Positions 1-6,449 of a stretch of 12,920 bases of DNA are shown here, in pieces. The stretch is from Oscillospiraceae bacterium (GTDB taxonomy: Bacteria; Bacillota_A; Clostridia; Oscillospirales; Oscillospiraceae). Numbering within the stretch: position 1 is the stretch's first letter; the number at the start of each line of letters is the position of its first letter. Position numbers and translations under genes: made by a program. The stretch spans positions 1 through 12,920 of the forward strand of contig JAFYLN010000101.1 of assembly GCA_017537045.1 (NCBI GenBank). Reading direction: 5' to 3'. Under the pieces are notes generated by a model. It saw only the letters and a program-made list of their open reading frames with translations, was not told where the DNA came from and made no database searches.

Positions 1-1
1 G

Positions 2-79
2 GTGCGGAAGGACACCCCCGCCCTGCTGGAGGCCTACCAGGCTTTGAGCGAGGTGTTGGCAGAAGTGAAAGAAGCATGA
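2..79 (+). CDS. C-terminal end of an unidentified gene (partial)
   Basis: An open frame runs from the left edge and stops at TGA 77-79, giving about 25 residues that end in LAEVKEA. Most codons end in G or C, as expected for a real gene in this genome, and the residues look like an amphipathic, Glu/Ala-rich helix. The piece is too short to assign a family. Its position just upstream of tnpV suggests a mobile-element gene such as a recombinase or mobilisation protein, but that is inference from context only. Confidence 0.45.
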   Translation: MRKDTPALLEAYQALSEVLAEVKEA

Positions 80-183
80 TACAGAAAAAACCGGCGGGGA
101 CTGGCGGGTGCTCGTAAAACAGTTAAACCAAAAATTTAGCTATTTTACGGCATCTGTCAGACGGGGTTGGCTAAACAAAAGTT

Positions 184-222
184 AGCGATACTTGGTTTGA
201 TAACCGAGTATCGCTTCTTTTT
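184..222 (+). terminator. Intrinsic terminator upstream of tnpV
   Basis: A 14-bp stem (184-197 with 202-215, one G-T wobble) closes a TGAT loop and is followed by TTCTTTTT. It ends transcription of the upstream gene, or acts as a leader terminator for tnpV, whose ribosome site starts only 20 bases later. The rest of 80-240 shows no gene. Confidence 0.85.
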
Positions 223-252
223 CCCCGTAAAAACGCTTTTGTGGAGGTACAT

Positions 253-618
253 ATGATGCAGGAACTGAAATATATTCGTTGCGGTCATTACTATATTCCC
301 GATATTCGCTTGCCGGAAGAAAACAGACCTATTGGTCGATGGGGGCGTATGCACAGAGATTATATCAAGGAGCATAACCCTATCCGTTTCAATAATCTTT
401 GTCTCAGCGGCGAACTCTGGACATATCTGGCTGATTTGAACGAGCAGGCACAGAGCCGTCTTGAACTTATTGTTGAACAAATGAAAGCCGCTGAGGGTGT
501 GACAGAGGGCATGAAGCAGCACGATCAGATGGCATGGGTGGGTGCTATGAACAGCATCCGAAATCGAGCAGAGGAAGTCATCCTCTGGGAAATAATCTAC
601 GGGGAGGATGCGGTATGA
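253..618 (+). CDS. tnpV: TnpV-like transposon-encoded protein
   Basis: A small protein of about 121 residues of the TnpV type, named after a gene in Tn4451-like elements and common in integrative elements of gut Firmicutes. Its molecular role is not well established. Recognition rests on the N-terminal pattern of a short beta segment then YYIPDIRLPEE, on the IGRWGRMHRDYIKEH stretch, on the middle LSGELWTYLADLNEQAQ segment, and on the final helix ending in an EIIYGE-like tail. The frame is open from GTG 241, but GGAGG at 243-247 cannot serve that codon. ATG 253 or the adjacent ATG 256 (8 bases from the GGAGG) is the likely start. It overlaps the next gene by ATGA, implying coupled translation. 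It marks the left part of the window as mobile DNA. Confidence 0.8.
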   Translation: MMQELKYIRCGHYYIPDIRLPEENRPIGRWGRMHRDYIKEHNPIRFNNLCLSGELWTYLADLNEQAQSRLELIVEQMKAAEGVTEGMKQHDQMAWVGAMNSIRNRAEEVILWEIIYGEDAV

Positions 619-875
619 GAATCCTTGAAGAATTTTGGTACGGCAATATTGAGCCAACAGAGTACGACACCTCTTCCAAGGAGTACAAGAAGCTGCAGGA
701 GCTGATCTGCAGAAATGAAGAAAAGCTCCGTGCCACCATGACGGATGAACAGAAAGAATTGTTTTCTAAATATGCAGACTGTGTGCGAGAATACCAAACC
801 ATTACAGATTATCTGCTATTCCAGAACGGCTTTAAGCTGGGTGCCAGAATGATGATTGAGGTTATGGAAGAATAA
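615..875 (+). CDS. DUF6809-like small protein
   Basis: An 86-residue acidic, helical protein starting MRILEEFWYGNIEP and ending KLGARMMIEVMEE. I recognise the pattern as the DUF6809 group, small proteins found beside tnpV in Firmicutes mobile elements. No function is known to me. The middle holds a MTDEQKELFSKY helix and a YLLFQNGFKLG segment, with no metal-binding or catalytic motif visible and no signal peptide or membrane segment. The start at ATG 615 is fixed by the ATGA overlap with the preceding stop. A longer frame is open from 534 but lies inside tnpV and is not needed. Confidence 0.75.
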   Translation: MRILEEFWYGNIEPTEYDTSSKEYKKLQELICRNEEKLRATMTDEQKELFSKYADCVREYQTITDYLLFQNGFKLGARMMIEVMEE

Positions 876-991
876 GCAAAGCATAACCCGAACCCGGATT
901 TTATTAGATGCGTTAGAGATTGGAACATTGATAATGGTTGTTTGAACTACGATTTTCCTCATTGTTACTACCTGGTTTAAATCTTCTTATC

Positions 992-1041
992 TTGACAATT
1001 GCTACAGCACAACTTTTATACCGATACTTAGGTATAAGTAT
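992..1041 (+). promoter_or_regulatory. Possible upstream promoter with inverted repeat
   Basis: TTGACA at 992-997 is followed 17 bases later by a poor -10 candidate (TTTATA 1015-1020), or 19 bases later by TATACC. Just downstream lies a perfect inverted repeat, ATACTTA (1024-1030), GGTA, TAAGTAT (1035-1041). It could be a second, regulated promoter for the sulfur operon. The weak -10 keeps confidence low. Nothing else convincing lies between 876 and 1084. Confidence 0.3.
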
Positions 1042-1084
1042 AGTCCCTTATACCATGCCCAAAATGAATTTCTAAAATTTCTCA

Positions 1085-1122
1085 ATTTACCTATTGACAA
1101 AGTAGGTAAATGGTGCTATCAT
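1085..1122 (+). promoter_or_regulatory. Main promoter and operator of the sulfur operon
   Basis: The -35 box TTGACA (1094-1099) and -10 box TATCAT (1117-1122) are 17 bases apart, so transcription should begin near 1129. The -35 box sits in the centre of a perfect inverted repeat: ATTTACCTA (1085-1093), a nine-base spacer, then TAGGTAAAT (1103-1111). A dimeric repressor here would block RNA polymerase. The same layout recurs at 10255-10292, and a degenerate copy lies before the Rrf2-type gene at 9757-9786, so that regulator is the natural candidate to bind. A further half-site, TAGGTAA, lies at 1140-1146. The binding protein is inferred, not shown. Confidence 0.85.
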
Positions 1123-1168
1123 TCAACCAATCAAACGAGTAGGTAATAAAAGAAAGGAGATTGGAACC

Positions 1169-1294
1169 ATGAAGAAGTTCGCTATCATTGCCAACATGAT
1201 GATGGAGATGTGCATGTGCTGCATGTGCATGATTTCTTGCGTTCTTTTTTCCGATGGGTCCTCCATCTCAGAAGCTGCTCATTGTGCCGCTTGA
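1169..1294 (+). CDS. Met/Cys-rich leader peptide, 41 residues
   Basis: An ORF with a good ribosome site (AAAGGAG 1153-1159, 9 bases before ATG). Residues 10-24 read MMMEMCMCCMCMISC: seven Met and five Cys in fifteen positions, encoded at 1196-1240. A further Cys is at position 39. It lies between a consensus promoter and a strong terminator ahead of methionine and cysteine genes, which is the classical arrangement of a ribosome-stalling leader peptide. Low charged tRNA-Met or tRNA-Cys should stall the ribosome in this run. The peptide itself probably has no function. A metal-binding micropeptide is the alternative, but the RNA pairings around it favour attenuation. Confidence 0.85.
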   Translation: MKKFAIIANMMMEMCMCCMCMISCVLFSDGSSISEAAHCAA

Positions 1295-1358
1295 TCGCGC
1301 GCGGTTCACAGTGCATTCCGACCGGGAGACCCAATCGGGTTTCCCGGTTTTTATTTTT
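1201..1358 (+). promoter_or_regulatory. Ribosome-mediated transcription attenuator
   Basis: Three mutually exclusive pairings are visible. Segment 1, GATGGAG at 1201-1207 inside the Met/Cys run, is perfectly complementary to CTCCATC at 1261-1267. Segment 2, GGGTCCTCC at 1256-1264, pairs with 1324-1332 (eight of nine positions, one wobble among them). That second partner is the left arm of the terminator. A ribosome stalled on the Met/Cys codons would cover segment 1 and free segment 2 as antiterminator. A ribosome running to the stop at 1292-1294 would cover segment 2 and let the terminator form. The pairings were found by eye; energies were not computed. Confidence 0.75.
1321..1358 (+). terminator. 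Attenuator terminator
   Basis: A 12-bp stem (1321-1332 with 1337-1348, one G-T wobble), AATC loop, then TTTTT-A-TTTTT. This is a strong intrinsic terminator lying 27 bases after the first leader peptide stop and upstream of every structural gene of the operon. Confidence 0.92.
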
Positions 1359-1375
1359 GAAGGAAGGTGCCCTGC

Positions 1376-1453
1376 ATGAAAAACTATTTTGAGCAGCTCG
1401 TCAGAGCCAATTTCCGTTTCGGGCGAATGTGTTGGTGTTGTCAGTCATCCTAA
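1376..1453 (+). CDS. Second Cys-rich leader peptide, 25 residues
   Basis: An ORF with its own ribosome site (AGGAAGG, ending about 8 bases before ATG 1376). It ends in RMCWCCQSS, with Cys codons at 1430, 1436 and 1439, a Trp codon at 1433 and a Met codon at 1427. The front part (MKNYFEQLVRANFRFG) is basic and aromatic. It lies after the attenuator terminator, so it is made only on read-through transcripts, and it stops 36 bases before metY. The position and the Cys cluster near the end are typical of a stalling peptide. It may act on metY translation through the complementarity described in the next entry. Confidence 0.75.
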   Translation: MKNYFEQLVRANFRFGRMCWCCQSS

Positions 1454-1482
1454 AACAACGCTCATTCAATTACGAAAGGAAA
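1411..1482 (+). promoter_or_regulatory. Candidate SD-sequestering stem controlling metY translation
   Basis: TTTCC-G-TTTCG (1411-1421), inside the second leader ORF, is complementary over ten pairs with one bulged G to CGAAAGGAAA (1473-1482), which contains the metY Shine-Dalgarno. A second stem, GTGTTGT (1435-1441) with ACAACGC (1455-1461), fits inside the loop. A ribosome stalled on the Cys codons at 1430-1441 would cover or disrupt the 5' arm and expose the metY ribosome site. No U-tract follows, so this would act on translation. It is inference from sequence complementarity. Confidence 0.55.
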
Positions 1483-1489
1483 CGAAGTT

Positions 1490-2773
1490 ATGTCCAACTA
1501 TAAATTTGAAACGCTTCAACTTCACGTTGGTCAGGAAGCGCCTGATTCCGCTACCGATGCCCGTGCTGTTCCCATCTACGCTACCACTTCCTACGTGTTC
1601 CACAACTGCGAACACGCAGCCGCCCGCTTTGGCCTCACGGATGCTGGAAACATTTACGGTCGACTGACCAACTCTACTCAAGATGTTTTGGAAAAGCGTG
1701 TCGCGGCTTTGGAGGGCGGCGTCGCGGCTTTGGCTCTGGCATCCGGTGCTGCCGCCATCACCTACGCGCTGGAGGCCCTTGGTCAGAACGGCGGTCACAT
1801 CGTTGCACAGAAGACCATCTACGGTGGCAGCTATAATCTGCTGGCTCACACCCTCCCCAATTTCGGCATTACAGCCAGCTTTGTGAACATTCACGACCTC
1901 GCGGAGGTGGAGGCGGCAATTGGGGACAATACCCGAGCCATCTACATCGAAACCCTCGGAAATCCCAACAGCGACATTCCAGATATCGACGCTCTGGCAG
2001 AGCTTGCCCACAAGCACGGTCTGCCTCTGGTAGTGGATAACACCTTTGGTACTCCCTATCTGATCCGTCCCATTGAGCATGGTGCGGATATCGTGGTGCA
2101 TTCCGCTACCAAGTTCCTCGGCGGTCACGGTACTACTTTGGGCGGTATCATTGTTGACTCCGGTAAGTTTGACTGGGCGGCAAGCGGCAAGTATACCGCA
2201 ATCGCCGAACCAAACCCCAGCTATCATGGCGTATCCTTTGTCAATGCTGCTGGCCCTGCCGCTTTCGTGACTTACATCCGTGCGATCCTGCTCCGTGATA
2301 CCGGCGCTTCTATCTCTCCCTTTGCCGCGTTCCTTCTGCTGCAGGGTGTGGAGACCCTCTCTCTCCGTCTGGAGCGCCATGCAGAAAACACAAAGAAAGT
2401 GGTGGAGTTTCTGGCTTCCCACCCTCAGGTGGAGCATGTCAATCACCCCTCTCTGACTAATCATCCCGATCACGCCCTGTATGAGAAGTACTTCCCCAAC
2501 GGCGGCGGCTCCATTTTCACCTTTGAGATCAAGGGCGGCGTGAAGGAGGCTCACCAGTTCATCGACAACCTGCAGATATTCTCCCTGCTGGCCAATGTAG
2601 CTGACGTCAAAAGCCTCGTTATCCATCCCGCTACCACGACCCACAGCCAGCTGACAAAGGAAGAACTGGCTGACCAGGGAATAAAACCCAATACCATCCG
2701 TCTGTCCATCGGTGCCGAACATATTGACGATATCATTGCCGACCTGCAAAACGGGTTCGACGCAGTCAAATAA
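1490..2773 (+). CDS. metY: O-acetylhomoserine sulfhydrylase
   Basis: A cytoplasmic PLP enzyme of 427 residues that makes homocysteine from O-acetylhomoserine and sulfide, the direct sulfhydrylation route to methionine. The gamma-family fold is clear: N-terminal FETLQLHVGQ, then YATTSYVF near residues 30-37, a GRLTNSTQDVLEKR segment near 57-70, Asp183 in VVDNTFGTPY for the pyridine nitrogen, and the Schiff-base Lys208 in SATKFLGGHGT. The length is typical of MetY and longer than cystathionine gamma-synthases. The start at ATG 1490 follows AAAGGA at 1475-1480 with 9 bases spacing. It is the first structural gene of the operon, directly behind two leader peptides, so its expression should follow Cys and Met supply. 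Confidence 0.93.
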   Translation: MSNYKFETLQLHVGQEAPDSATDARAVPIYATTSYVFHNCEHAAARFGLTDAGNIYGRLTNSTQDVLEKRVAALEGGVAALALASGAAAITYALEALGQNGGHIVAQKTIYGGSYNLLAHTLPNFGITASFVNIHDLAEVEAAIGDNTRAIYIETLGNPNSDIPDIDALAELAHKHGLPLVVDNTFGTPYLIRPIEHGADIVVHSATKFLGGHGTTLGGIIVDSGKFDWAASGKYTAIAEPNPSYHGVSFVNAAGPAAFVTYIRAILLRDTGASISPFAAFLLLQGVETLSLRLERHAENTKKVVEFLASHPQVEHVNHPSLTNHPDHALYEKYFPNGGGSIFTFEIKGGVKEAHQFIDNLQIFSLLANVADVKSLVIHPATTTHSQLTKEELADQGIKPNTIRLSIGAEHIDDIIADLQNGFDAVK

Positions 2774-2806
2774 CCATTTATCATACATAAAAAGGAGATC
2801 ATATTC

Positions 2807-3661
2807 ATGAAAAAGTTTGTTTCTATTCTGCTGATCGCAGTTCTAACTATCACCGCCGCATTTTCCCTCACTGCTTGCGGCAGTTCCGAGAAAATCACCA
2901 TTGCTGTTCCCAACGATACCACGAATGAAGCACGTGCTCTGCTCCTGTTGGAGGATCTCGGCTATATCAAGCTGAAGGAGGGCGCGGGTATCACCGCCAC
3001 CATCCTTGATATTGAGGAAAACCCCTATGAGATCGAATTCAAAGAGGTTGAAGCGGCACAGCTTCCCAACGTGCTGCAGGATGTAGACTACGCGGTCATC
3101 AACTCCAACTATGCCATTGAAGCAGACCTGAACCCCACTAAGGATGCATTGGGAATTGAAGGCTCCTCCTCTGCTTACGGCAATATTCTGGCCGTGAAAG
3201 AGGGGAACGAAAGTTCCGATCTCATTAAGGCGCTCAAGGCGGCTCTCGAAAGCCAGCGGGTAGTCGATTTTATTGCTGCGGAATACGATGGTGCTGTGGT
3301 ATCTGTCGTTGATGAACCCACGGACGGCTATGACGATTCCGTTGATTATGACGCCCTTTCCGGCCAGACGATTACCATTGCTGCTTCGCCCACCCCTCAC
3401 GCTGAGATCCTTTCCGTTGTAAAGGAAATCCTGACCGAAAAGAACGTTATCCTTGATATCCGCGAATTTACCGACTATGTCCAACCCAACAACGTGGTGG
3501 AAAGCGGCGAGATTGACGCCAACTACTTCCAGCACATTCCCTATCTGGATGACTTCAATGCCGAGAACGGTACCCACATCGTTTCTGTTTCCGCAATTCA
3601 TGTAGAGCCTATCGGCATTTACGGCGGCAAGCAGGCCTCTCTCGACGCAATCAAAGGATAA
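2807..3661 (+). CDS. metQ: Methionine ABC transporter binding lipoprotein, circularly permuted
   Basis: The substrate-binding lipoprotein of the MetNIQ importer, 284 residues. A signal peptide ends in the lipobox LTAC with Cys24. The order of the two halves is unusual. In ordinary MetQ/NlpA proteins the TPHAEIL and FTDYV...EIDANYFQHIPYL half comes first and the IPNDPTNEARALLLL half second. Here AVPNDTTNEARALLLL begins at about residue 33, right after the lipobox. The EAAQLP, AVINSNYAIEA and NILAV signatures follow to about 130, then an acidic linker near 165-185, and only then ITIAASPTPHAEIL (about 188-201) and ANYFQHIPYL. The chain ends at ASLDAIKG, where a normal MetQ would continue into AIPND. 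The frame is uninterrupted, so this is a true permutation and not an assembly frameshift. Start ATG 2807 follows AAAGGAG. Confidence 0.9.
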   Translation: MKKFVSILLIAVLTITAAFSLTACGSSEKITIAVPNDTTNEARALLLLEDLGYIKLKEGAGITATILDIEENPYEIEFKEVEAAQLPNVLQDVDYAVINSNYAIEADLNPTKDALGIEGSSSAYGNILAVKEGNESSDLIKALKAALESQRVVDFIAAEYDGAVVSVVDEPTDGYDDSVDYDALSGQTITIAASPTPHAEILSVVKEILTEKNVILDIREFTDYVQPNNVVESGEIDANYFQHIPYLDDFNAENGTHIVSVSAIHVEPIGIYGGKQASLDAIKG

Positions 3662-3668
3662 AAACGCA

Positions 3669-3698
3669 GCTGGGCAGAGCATCTCTGCTCTGCCCAGC
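3669..3698 (+). repeat. Intercistronic stem-loop between metQ and metN
   Basis: A perfect 13-bp stem (3669-3681 with 3686-3698) with a TCTC loop directly after the metQ stop. No U-tract follows, so it is not a standard terminator. Its likely role is to protect the metQ end of the message or set processing, giving more binding protein than ATPase, as is common in ABC operons. Confidence 0.8.
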
Positions 3699-3715
3699 AA
3701 CTACCGGAGGCTCAT

Positions 3716-4732
3716 ATGATCGAGATAAAGAATATATCAAAACAGTTTCATACGGCTGAAGGTATGGTCGAAGCGCTGAAAGACGTATCCCTCTTCATTC
3801 CGGACGGCGACATCTTCGGGATCATCGGAATGAGCGGCGCCGGAAAAAGTACCCTTGTGCGATGTATCAATATGCTGGAACGCCCAACACAGGGCAGCGT
3901 CATGATCGATGGTGTTGACCTTTGCGGCTTGCCGGAAAGAAGACTCCGGGAATTACGACGGGATATTTCCATGATTTTTCAGGGCTTTAACCTTCTGATG
4001 CAGCGGGACTGTCTGAGCAACGTATGCTTCCCGTTGGAACTCGCGGGAATGAGCAAGCCGGTGGCCAGGAAGCGTGCTTTAGAACTGCTTGACGTCGTTG
4101 GACTGGGGGACAAAGCGAAAGCCTACCCCGCCCAGCTCTCCGGTGGACAGCAGCAGCGGGTTGCGATTGCCAGAGCCCTTGCAACCGACCCGAAGGTGCT
4201 CCTCTGCGACGAAGCCACCAGCGCCCTCGACCCAACCACCACCAACTCGATTCTGGATCTGGTCCGAAGTATCAACGAAAAGCTGGGGATCACCGTGATC
4301 ATCATTACCCACCAGATGAGCGTAGTGGAGAGCGTCTGCAAGCATGTTGCCATTCTGGACAACGGTACGGTTGTGGAGCAAGGTGAGGTTACAGAAGTGT
4401 TCTCACACCCGAAATCGACGGCGGCACGGCGGTTAGTATTCCCGGAAGGCGACTCGGATTCGCTGATTACTGGAGATGCGGAGCAACGCTTCATTCGTGT
4501 TGTATTCAACGGAGCCAGAGCAACTGCTTCTCCGCTGATTGCAAAGATGGCTGTAGAAAAAGGAATCGAGGCCAGTATCGCATACGCATCCACCCGGAGC
4601 ATCGGCGGAAAAGCCTACGGTTCCATGCTCCTCAGCATCCCCAGCGGCGACGGGGACGTACAGACCGCCATCGGGTACCTGATCCAGACACCTGACGTAC
4701 TGGCAGAGGAGGTGACCGTTCATGTTTTGTGA
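3716..4732 (+). CDS. metN: Methionine ABC transporter ATPase with C-terminal NIL domain
   Basis: The cytoplasmic ATPase of the D/L-methionine importer, 338 residues. Walker A GMSGAGKST lies at 38-46, the Q-loop glutamine in IFQGFN near 89, the signature LSGGQ at 141-145, Walker B VLLCDEATSALD at 161-172, and the switch His199 in THQMSVV. From about residue 258 to the end lies an ACT-like NIL domain (FIRVVFNGARATASPLIAKM and later). In MetN proteins this domain binds methionine and shuts transport down when the cell is replete. Start ATG 3716 follows GGAGG 3706-3710. The end overlaps metI by 11 bases, implying translational coupling. Confidence 0.95.
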   Translation: MIEIKNISKQFHTAEGMVEALKDVSLFIPDGDIFGIIGMSGAGKSTLVRCINMLERPTQGSVMIDGVDLCGLPERRLRELRRDISMIFQGFNLLMQRDCLSNVCFPLELAGMSKPVARKRALELLDVVGLGDKAKAYPAQLSGGQQQRVAIARALATDPKVLLCDEATSALDPTTTNSILDLVRSINEKLGITVIIITHQMSVVESVCKHVAILDNGTVVEQGEVTEVFSHPKSTAARRLVFPEGDSDSLITGDAEQRFIRVVFNGARATASPLIAKMAVEKGIEASIAYASTRSIGGKAYGSMLLSIPSGDGDVQTAIGYLIQTPDVLAEEVTVHVL

Positions 4733-5435
4733 CTTATTCTCCCAGGAGACCCTGCAGGAATCGTGGCGCATCATCGCAGCAGAGTTTCCCCTGGCCATCT
4801 GGGAAACGGTGTATGTCACCGTTCTGTCCACTGCTTTCGCCATCGTGATTGGCCTGCCCTTAGGCATACTGCTGGTAACCGGAGAAAAGGACGGCATTCT
4901 GTCCCTACCGCCCCGGGTCCTGCAGGCGCTGAACGGTCTGATCAACCTGCTGCGCTCTATCCCGTTTCTGATCCTGATGATTCTGGTCTTTCCCCTGACA
5001 CGTCTGCTGGTGGGCACCGTGGTGGGAACACCGGCCTCCATCGTCCCGCTGGTGATTGCCGCTTTCCCCTTTGTGGCAAGGCTTGCGGAAACAAGTCTCA
5101 GGGAGGTCAGTCCCAATACCATCGAAATGGCGCAGAGTATGGGGGCATCGCCTTTGCAGATTATCACTAAGGTGATGATTCCGGAGAGCATTCCGTCCCT
5201 TATCTCCAATGCGACAACAGCCATTACCACCATTCTCGGCTATTCGGCAATGAGCGGAATCATTGGCGGCGGAGGACTTGGAAAAATTGCCATAAATTAT
5301 GGATATTACCGATACAAATACCTGATCATGATAGCGGCGGTCATGTTGCTTATTATCCTGGTGCAAATATTCCAGAGTGCGGGAACGAGGCTGGCCGTCA
5401 AAACAGATAAACGCATCAAAGCAAAATCGAACTGA
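4722..5435 (+). CDS. metI: Methionine ABC transporter permease
   Basis: The membrane component of MetNIQ, 237 residues, with several hydrophobic spans: about 22-50, 70-90, 98-118, and two near the C-terminus around 165-190 and 200-220. The EAA loop that docks on the ATPase is visible as the LREVSPNTIEMAQSMGAS region near 126-145. The GYSAMSGIIGGGGLGKIAINYGY segment near the end is typical of MetI. Start ATG 4722 lies inside metN and has a strong AGAGGAGG at 4705-4712. It forms a complete importer with metQ and metN. Confidence 0.94.
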   Translation: MFCDLFSQETLQESWRIIAAEFPLAIWETVYVTVLSTAFAIVIGLPLGILLVTGEKDGILSLPPRVLQALNGLINLLRSIPFLILMILVFPLTRLLVGTVVGTPASIVPLVIAAFPFVARLAETSLREVSPNTIEMAQSMGASPLQIITKVMIPESIPSLISNATTAITTILGYSAMSGIIGGGGLGKIAINYGYYRYKYLIMIAAVMLLIILVQIFQSAGTRLAVKTDKRIKAKSN

Positions 5436-5455
5436 ATGATAGGAGGAATTAAGAT

Positions 5456-6388
5456 ATGTCCACCATTTACACATCCGCCGACCAGCTGATCGGTAAGACT
5501 CCGCTTCTGGAGCTGACCCATATAGAAAAACAGTACGGCCTGAAGGCGAAAATCCTCGCCAAACTGGAATATTTTAACCCTGCCGGTTCCGTGAAGGACC
5601 GCATCGCTAAGGCAATGATCGACGACGCCGAGGTGAGGGGAAAGCTGAAACCCGGCTCCGTTATTATAGAGCCCACCTCCGGCAACACCGGCATCGGTCT
5701 CGCAGCAGTCGCGGCGGCCAGAGGCTATAGAATCATCATTGTAATGCCCGAGACCATGAGTGTGGAGCGCCGCCAGTTGATGAAGGCTTACGGCGCTGAG
5801 CTTGTGTTGACGGAAGGTGCCAAAGGAATGAAAGGCGCCATCGCCAAAGCGGAAGAACTTGCCGCAGAGATTCAGAACAGCTTTATCCCCGGCCAGTTTG
5901 CAAACCCAGCCAACCCCAAGGCACATCGGGAGGGCACCGGCCCGGAGATCTATGAGGACACCGATGGAAAGGTGGACATCTTTGTGGCAGGCGTCGGCAC
6001 GGGCGGCACAGTCACCGGTGTCGGTGAATACCTGAAGTCCAAGAATCCTGATGTTAAGGTCGTGGCCGTTGAGCCTTCCGCATCCGCTGTTCTCTCCACC
6101 GGTGTCGCAGGCGCTCACAAGATCCAGGGCATCGGCGCGGGCTTTGTTCCCGATGTGCTGAACACCGGAATTTATGACGAGATCATTCCCGTGTCCAATG
6201 AAGACGCATTTGCCACCGGCAAGCTGATCGGCAGGAGCGAGGGTGTTCTGGTCGGTATCTCCTCCGGTGCCGCTGCCTTCGCCGCCATTGAGCTGGCGAA
6301 GCGCCCGGAAAATGAGGGCAAGACCATCGTTGTACTGCTGCCCGATACCGGAGACCGCTATCTGTCCACTCCTCTGTTTGAAGACTGA
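5456..6388 (+). CDS. cysK: Cysteine synthase (O-acetylserine sulfhydrylase)
   Basis: A cytoplasmic fold-type II PLP enzyme of 310 residues that makes cysteine from O-acetylserine and sulfide. The cofactor lysine is Lys47 in NPAGSVKDR, the substrate loop TSGNTG lies at 74-79, and the phosphate-binding GTGGT at 181-185. The C-terminal [12 protein letters not shown] is the usual CysK signature. The length matches CysK and is without the C-terminal extension of cystathionine beta-synthases. Start ATG 5456 follows AGGAGG 5441-5446, only 20 bases after metI. With metY it gives the operon both sulfide-fixing routes. Confidence 0.95.
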   Translation: MSTIYTSADQLIGKTPLLELTHIEKQYGLKAKILAKLEYFNPAGSVKDRIAKAMIDDAEVRGKLKPGSVIIEPTSGNTGIGLAAVAAARGYRIIIVMPETMSVERRQLMKAYGAELVLTEGAKGMKGAIAKAEELAAEIQNSFIPGQFANPANPKAHREGTGPEIYEDTDGKVDIFVAGVGTGGTVTGVGEYLKSKNPDVKVVAVEPSASAVLSTGVAGAHKIQGIGAGFVPDVLNTGIYDEIIPVSNEDAFATGKLIGRSEGVLVGISSGAAAFAAIELAKRPENEGKTIVVLLPDTGDRYLSTPLFED

Positions 6389-6392
6389 TTAT

Positions 6393-6429
6393 GAGTGGGG
6401 GCAACTGCTATAAGCAGCTGCCCCCACTC
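6393..6429 (+). repeat. Intercistronic stem-loop after cysK
   Basis: An 11-bp perfect stem (6393-6403 with 6419-6429), continued past an A-C mismatch by CTGC/GCAG, with a TATAA loop. No U-run follows. It resembles the metQ-metN stem-loop in position, strength and lack of a tail. It may stabilise upstream mRNA or lower expression of the genes downstream. Confidence 0.75.
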
Positions 6430-6449
6430 CGGAAAGGATCGTGATAAAT

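Noticed and set aside
906..985. Possible decayed small membrane protein (hydrophobic stretches around a TGA near 945)
   Set aside because: A hydrophobic translation with an in-frame stop and no start or ribosome site; too short and ambiguous to call a pseudogene.
1123..1489. SAM riboswitch or T-box in the metY leader
   Set aside because: I looked for the S-box core and for the T-box AAGGTGG motif and found neither; the leader peptides and their pairings account for the region.
1466..2788. 440-codon minus-strand frame opposite metY
   Set aside because: It mirrors metY exactly, as often happens opposite GC3-rich genes; metY has full catalytic motifs while the mirror frame has none.
2807..3661. 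Frameshift or assembly error explaining the odd MetQ order
   Set aside because: The frame is unbroken, has one signal peptide with lipobox, contains each half once, and ends in a clean stop before a conserved-type junction, so permutation is the simpler reading.
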